Shown here in pieces: positions 58,796 through 64,000 of a stretch of 64,000 bases of DNA. The stretch lies in contig JAEVHH010000005.1 of the NCBI GenBank assembly GCA_017607445.1, positions 1,803,001-1,867,000 of the forward strand, written 5' to 3'. Numbering within the stretch: position 1 is the first letter of the stretch; every line of letters begins with the position of its first letter. Origin of the DNA: Histoplasma ohiense. Taxonomy: Eukaryota > Ascomycota > Eurotiomycetes > Onygenales > Ajellomycetaceae. The position numbers and the translations under genes were made by a program. The notes below the pieces were generated by a model. The model did no database searches and was not told where the DNA came from. It saw nothing but the letters and a program-made list of their open reading frames with translations.

Positions 58796-60973
58796 CTATC
58801 CTAAGCTAGCCCCCTTAAACCTCTTAGCAAGCTGTTCACTATCCGATTGGGGATGTTCCGACTTGGGGGCTTGTGGATGTTTTGAACGTTGATGGGAAGA
58901 AATAAATGTTTGTGACTGGAAGGGCCAAGAACGCTTGGGGGGCCGCTCACCGCTCTCCTGAAGGATTGTAACCAAGGTGGCCCAGCCGGATGTGTTAATT
59001 AATTGCATACCATCAGCGGTATCGTGGGATCGCGCAACGGTACACAAAAGAAATTCTTCGTCCTATAGCCGGAGGCAGATGAGGGTTAATGACAACACAA
59101 TAAGGGTAAACTATAAGCAATGTTGAAAATAACTTTACCTTATTCAAGATCCCGAGGCTATTGAGGAAGCAAAGGAGATGGAAGTCCGATACACCACATA
59201 TCGTCTTGTTAGGATCGCCGTGTGATACAAGCTTATCAGCCAACATTCTCAAATCCTGGCTCTCCCCAATGACCTCACGGTTTTCAATTGGGAAAGTCGA
59301 ATTGTTGAACATAACATCAGGATCAGTTGGGAACCCATGGGTTAGAGTGACAAGGAGGTATTCGACGGGGAAACTTGGTTTCGCATTTTCCTGGACGTTG
59401 GCGCCATACTCGTTGACCTTGCGGTAGAATACCTCAGGGATGTACCGGGCTTTGCTCGCATCGTCATCAGGTTGGTTTTCCTGTTGCACGAGCATAACGC
59501 CAGGATCTGCAGAAGGTTCAATTATATCTGCTTTCACCATTTCAACTGCGGAGTTAGACGCTTGGTATGCACTAATCGAAATTGCACCGTCTTCATCTCC
59601 GCTAAGCACACATGTGACAAAATTCGATCCAAACCGGCCCGTTTCACTCCATTTCGTTGCTTTGGGGTATCTTGCTTGCAGCTGTGCCGCAAAAACGATT
59701 TCTAGAGAGGAAAGATAGTAGGAGTCAATATGCCGCTTGCAAATGACCGTACCATCCCCAGCTCCGGCGTCCAAGAGGTCTGTGAAAATAACACCGATCT
59801 TCTCCAGACCGCAGAATTTGGCAACCTCATCAACGTCCTTCTCGTTACCCCATTCATGGAGCGTCACGCCATCTACTTCACCCACTTGTGGTGGTTCATA
59901 GATTGCTTGGACGACAGCTTTTATTCCAAGTGGAACCTCGGTGTACTCCTCGTATGTTCCGTATAAAAAACCGAGTCGTTGAGTTCCAGATTTTCGCCAG
60001 AAATCCAATAAAGAATTAATGAGGTCAGGGGAAGAAAACTCAACATGGTCGACCATACGGAAGGGCTGGGGCTGCAGCGTGATTGCGCTGGGTTGGCACT
60101 TGGTGCAAATGCCCTCTGGCCAAGCAGGATGACCGGATGGGCAGTCTCGTTTCACCCTGTAGTCAGGCTCTGAGAGAGGGGGTATATAGGAGCTCTTTAA
60201 TTCCGGCTTATTGGTAGACGAATTTATCTTCCGAAGATATGAATGAAACGAGAGGTGTTTTATCTTCTTCTCCGCAAGATACTCGGGTACATATGGCTCC
60301 AAGGGCATGCAATAGTCGCACATGCCTTTCGGTCCATGTCTGCACATTTTGTGATCAAGACCACGACTTATTTTTCCGTCTTTTCGATCCAATCGATCAT
60401 CGAGGGGTGACTGCTTAACAACCTCCCACGGATTCTTAATAAGGGTCGCGGACGTTGGTGTTGGGACAGGGGGAGCTTGTTCCTGTTGCCGCACTGCGAC
60501 ACCGTCCAGGCGACGGGGTGCATTCTGCGATTTAGAGATAGAAGAAGGATGCCCACTTGAGCTGCCGTTTACCACCGCGGTCTCTTCTTCATAACCAATA
60601 AAAAGCTTGTCTCCGTGGCTGAATGAATGAGTCTACAGGCTGGAGTGAACACACATGGGAAGGGCTGACTCACGATAGTCCAACCCTTTGGATAGTAACC
60701 CCCTTCAGGGTGGATATATTTCTTTCCTGTCCTCCAGTCCCTATAGGCTTGTTCGAAAGTACGACAGACGGGGGAGCGGTATTCTTGGGAAGGTTATCCA
60801 GCACCTAAGTTAAGAAGGTTGGATTATTATCTCCACGCCAATAGAACACATGTCCCATATGTGAGCCTAACCTTTGGTAAAAGGGATGGAAATTCGTCTG
60901 TCGGGTTCACCGTTAACCTGAATTGGCCATTCCGGCTTTCGAACCGGAGCAGTATAGGCCTTGCTGGCGCCAT
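58796..60973 (-). CDS. npl4: Nuclear protein localization protein 4 (Cdc48/p97 cofactor)
   Basis: With Ufd1 it recruits ubiquitylated substrates to Cdc48 for unfolding, in ER-associated degradation and chromatin extraction. Four exons give 659 residues: 60872-60973, 60674-60804, 59139-60618 and 58796-59062. Introns of 67, 55 and 76 nt join in frame, for example restoring [15 protein letters not shown]. Order of domains: N-terminal ubiquitin-like UBX-type fold (1-95); NPL4 zinc-binding region (about 140-200, [19 protein letters not shown]); second zinc knuckle [19 protein letters not shown] near 225; then the inactive MPN domain (about 250-400, [20 protein letters not shown]) and the C-terminal NPL4 domain (about 400-560). 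The start [11 protein letters not shown] is typical for fungal orthologues. A CACGTG box lies about 235 bases upstream. Confidence 0.95.
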
Positions 60974-61578
60974 GATTTGGGGGTGTGGTAGAGAGAGAGA
61001 GAGAGAGATAAGAACAAGCAAAGAGGAACAAGACGCATTCAAGTCATGGTGATGATGTAGAGAAATATAACACTGGAGTGAAAGTGAGGATTTGCCCGTG
61101 GGAAAGTTGCCTGAGGTTAGGGAGTGACGGAGACAATCGCTCTGTCCGACACCACAAACAAGGCCCGAATACGTCAATGGGCGCCTTTCAGGAAAACTAA
61201 CGATATCACGTGGTTGGCTGGGGTAGACACTCAACGGGATGATATAAAACCTTAGAATTCCATGGTCATCAAGTGGAGCCTGCGGTGATTGAGCTACTAG
61301 CCAATAGTACATAAATTTCATTGCTCATTATTACTTTCATTTCGCATGGCTAACTAAGTTGGTGCTATCGTAGAAGCGTTCCTCAACAAACAAACGAAAC
61401 ATCAAGGCTACCTGAAAACTCGTCAACTAACAATACATTTCGGCAGCCCGCAAGGCCCTGACTTCTTATCCTGCTTGGTTTTTTCGGCGGGCCTTCGCTC
61501 AGGTAAAGGTGTTGGCTGCGGTTCGCTGGCTCGAGCTTCGTTTCCTGAGTTATCGGCGGTAGATGGCCCATCATTTAG
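60974..61578. other. Intergenic region upstream of NPL4
   Basis: It contains an AG dinucleotide repeat (60990-61008) 17 bases upstream of the NPL4 ATG, a CACGTG box at 61208-61213, and the 3' flank of the minus-strand oxidoreductase gene. No coding gene seen. Confidence 0.55.
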
Positions 61579-62503
61579 TCATTCGAAGTTAACCTTGGCG
61601 ACAGTGTTATAGAACTGCTTGCCCTGTTCTTCGGCAACCTGGAGTTCCAGCGCAGATGGTTGACGCGAGCCATCAATGCCCTAAAAAACATGATTCATAC
61701 ATTAGTGTTGCTGCTCATCCCTAGAAATCCTCTGAGAGATCTCCCCTTCAAATATGCAGATGGGGACAAAGGCTTACAGCAAAAGTCCCAGCACCCCACG
61801 GGCTACCACCTCTAACTTCATCGACGTTCACCAACAGGGACATCACAGTCTTGTATCCCAGAGGAACGTAGATGAATCCATGATGGGCCAGCGTACTCAT
61901 CGCAGCGAGGTTGGTAGACTCCTGTCCACCGCCTGGAGTTCCAGACGAGACAAAGAGACCAACATATTTGCCCCAGTAACCGCCAGAAGCCCAAATACCC
62001 ACTGTTTTGTCCCAGAACGCTTTCCACTGGGCAGGGAAATTCCCATAACGGGTTGGGATTCCCATCAGGATAGCATCGTATTTCAGAAGCACATCTGGTT
62101 CAGCAATCGGGTAGGAAGACTTCGGCGGCGCATGCATCTTATCGAGGACTTCCTGGGGGAGGGTTTCGGCGACTCTATATATGTTACGTTGACATGTCAA
62201 TTTCCATTGGAGGGCTAGCTAGCTCATAAATTTCCTTTGGCAGTTTCGCGGTTTTTCCTCCTCTCGATTTTAGCCTGCAAACGGGGGGGCCTTACTGATA
62301 GATATCTACTGTGCCTCCAGCAGCCTCGATGCCTTTTTTCTCTGCCTCCGCTAGCTTCTGGATATGTCCATACATGGAGTACTAAGTGTACGTATAGAGA
62401 GAATCTCATTAGTAACAAAAGAGTGACAAAAGGGGTAGTAAGGTAACACATCCACGTAATATGGACGCAGACATACGAAAAGAATAGCGATCTTCGGCGC
62501 CAT
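61579..62503 (-). CDS. NAD(P)H:quinone oxidoreductase, WrbA/flavodoxin-like
   Basis: FMN-dependent two-electron quinone reductase of the WrbA type (yeast Pst2/Rfs1/Ycp4 relatives, fungal minor allergen Alt a 7 group), which protects against semiquinone redox cycling. Four exons give 203 residues: 62477-62503, 62296-62381, 61778-62174 and 61579-61680. Introns of 95, 121 and 97 nt join in frame, restoring KIAILFYSMYGHI at the FMN phosphate-binding loop and [13 protein letters not shown] after it. Further hallmarks are [20 protein letters not shown] near 75, [20 protein letters not shown] near 113, [11 protein letters not shown] near 137 and [18 protein letters not shown] near 165. All FMN-binding segments are present. 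The ATG at 62503 encodes the short first exon [11 protein letters not shown]-rich tract lies 124-160 bases upstream. Confidence 0.95.
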
Positions 62504-64000
62504 TGTTGATTGCGGATGCTGAATGGTTCGAACTACTGCGTAGATAGTAAACAGAGAAGAATGGCAATGCCACTAGGATTGTGCAATGAACTGAATGGTT
62601 GGAGTTAGCTGTGAGAAAGGTCCTCTGGGGGGGGAAAGGGGGAAGGGGGAAGGGGGAAGGGGGATGCTGTTGTTATATACGCAGCGTACAGACACGGCAA
62701 CAGAGCCCCGGGCCTTCCTATGCTATGACGTTTGCAAGGATGGTAATCTTTCCACGGCTCTCCCTGGCAGATCCCGAATACTCTCACCTCCCACCTCCCA
62801 ACTCCCAACTCAGATTACTGTTGCATCAGGGAAGCAATTCCGCAGTTCCTACAATGGAATGGCAATATTATCGTGCCGAGCGGCTTTACGCAATATGTAC
62901 CCATCACGCTCTGCTTAGGCAAATCGCTAGGGAGCAACAACGGTGCGGGAACGTGGGTTAGCGGGGTTGAATGTGCGTCCTACTCAGGGAGGTGATTACG
63001 GATCAAAGACTGCGACCAACTCCGTAGTAATCCTCACATTCCTGGTAATACGAAGGAGGTAGTGATGCCCCCGTACGCAGTCTGTCCCTTCGTGATACAC
63101 TAAAGATTTAGTGCCCCACTAACAAAATATTTTTTTCGTGGTTCAAATGATTTCTTTGAAGCTCAGAAAATTGGAAATACATAAAGCCCGTTATGCATAT
63201 ATCTCATATTTACTAGTACTTTTCTATTATAAAAAAAAAATTCCTTGTGTTGAGATACTAGTATGGTGACACAAAGAGAGTTAACTATTAGTATCATATT
63301 AACCAAGTTAGTAGTGCACCATGCCGGGGATCAACCGAGGGCTTCGGTTATGCCGAGCCCGCGTCTCAACACTGCTGCTAGTGATAAGTGATAATAAGTG
63401 GAATTATTTCAAGCAACCCATTTGTCAGCTTTCACAATCCCAAATAAATCAAATTCCGGTGTCTGCTGAGAACAACACTTCGTTTGATAATCCCCGGTAT
63501 GTCCGCAGCATGTCCTTGGTATGGGCGCTCATGATACGTCGATGGTATCAAAGAGCGAGCGTGAACGTTTGGACCAAGTACATACCGTTGTCAGCTGAAA
63601 GATCAGTGCTGTGAAAGAGAAACCCGAAGAAGAGCGAAAACTCGCCGAGAGTTGGAGCTCCAAGTGTAAACTAGTTGAACATGGTTAGAAACCCTGTTCT
63701 CATCTGTTCCACCAGGCAGGCTCAGTCAACAAACCCCACATAAATACTCATCAGCCGCGTCCATCAGCAGAGTCTATCAACTAGATATTCTTCTAAATAA
63801 CTGATAACGATTAGCATATGTTTACATCTACGCTGTATATAAGAAAAATACAATTACAATGTCATAGCGTTGCAGACCATCGACGGATATGAGCAAGGTA
63901 GTTCGAAGAGCTTCCAATCAAAGCAACCATATCTCTAGCTTTCCGTGATTCCCTTGCCAGGCCTGCTCAATCAAGCTTTGGTGGGCCATCCATGGGGATC
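62504..64000. other. Terminal intergenic region
   Basis: About 1.5 kb with the promoter of the quinone oxidoreductase gene, a G-rich tract and AT-rich sequence. Open frames (62595-62961, 63321-63614 plus) have no family resemblance and no splice model; no gene supported. Confidence 0.55.
62627..62663 (+). repeat. GGGGGAA repeat, G-quadruplex-like
   Basis: Five G-runs (8, 5, 5, 5 and 5 G) are separated by AAA, AA, AA and AA on the plus strand. This meets the usual sequence rule for a stable G-quadruplex. It sits upstream of the minus-strand oxidoreductase gene, so the G-rich strand is the template strand. Confidence 0.85.

Noticed and set aside
1..64000. CRISPR array, prophage, plasmid origin or bacterial operon
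   Set aside because: No regularly spaced direct repeats, and all recognised genes are eukaryotic with introns.

Overview
The window is nuclear DNA of a filamentous ascomycete. The evidence is eukaryotic core genes with short introns (GT..AG, mostly 50-180 nt), pyrimidine-rich leaders, many A/T homopolymers and microsatellites, and fungal-specific families (MPH1 helicase, DUF1772, DUF2417, a GPI-anchored Cys-rich protein). The protein set fits Eurotiomycetes, and the loose gene spacing suggests Onygenales; that placement is inference. Nothing indicates a virus, plasmid, organelle or bacterial DNA.

Left part (1-19 kb): an Iqw1/DCAF-type WD40 gene, a Ser/Thr-rich protein of unknown function and 6-phosphogluconolactonase lie on the minus strand. 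A gene-poor stretch of about 9 kb (9.2-18.4 kb) follows. It holds one small CxxC zinc-ribbon gene, degenerate repeats, a decayed minus-strand gene and a frame-broken metallophosphoesterase relic. A DUF1772 membrane protein gene ends this part.

Middle (19-46 kb): after another 4.7 kb gene-poor stretch come a two-RRM RNA-binding protein, the splicing factor CWC22 divergent from DPM2, a large BCAS3-like WD40 protein, a likely 92-residue two-exon gene, a GPI-anchored Cys-rich protein, the MPH1/FANCM helicase and the actin-capping subunit CAP2.

Right part (46-64 kb): Mediator subunit MED11 and TFIID subunit TAF5 share a 336 bp divergent promoter. The protein phosphatase methylesterase PPE1 follows. 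Next is a repeat-rich relic zone (53-56.4 kb) with an aminoglycoside-phosphotransferase-like pseudogene, a foldback element and a strong hairpin. It is followed by a DUF2417 alpha/beta-hydrolase-like membrane protein, NPL4 and a WrbA-type NAD(P)H:quinone oxidoreductase.

The genes are mostly housekeeping and do not form a metabolic cluster. Three divergent pairs stand out: CWC22/DPM2, the GPI protein/MPH1, and MED11/TAF5. I did not find a clear undescribed system. The best leads are three pseudogenes, a putative 92-aa protein, a non-canonical hydrolase elbow, a 16-fold enriched 9-mer (TACGGAGTA), a G-quadruplex-like promoter tract and two long inverted repeats. Exon boundaries were worked out by hand from reading frames and splice signals and need transcript support.
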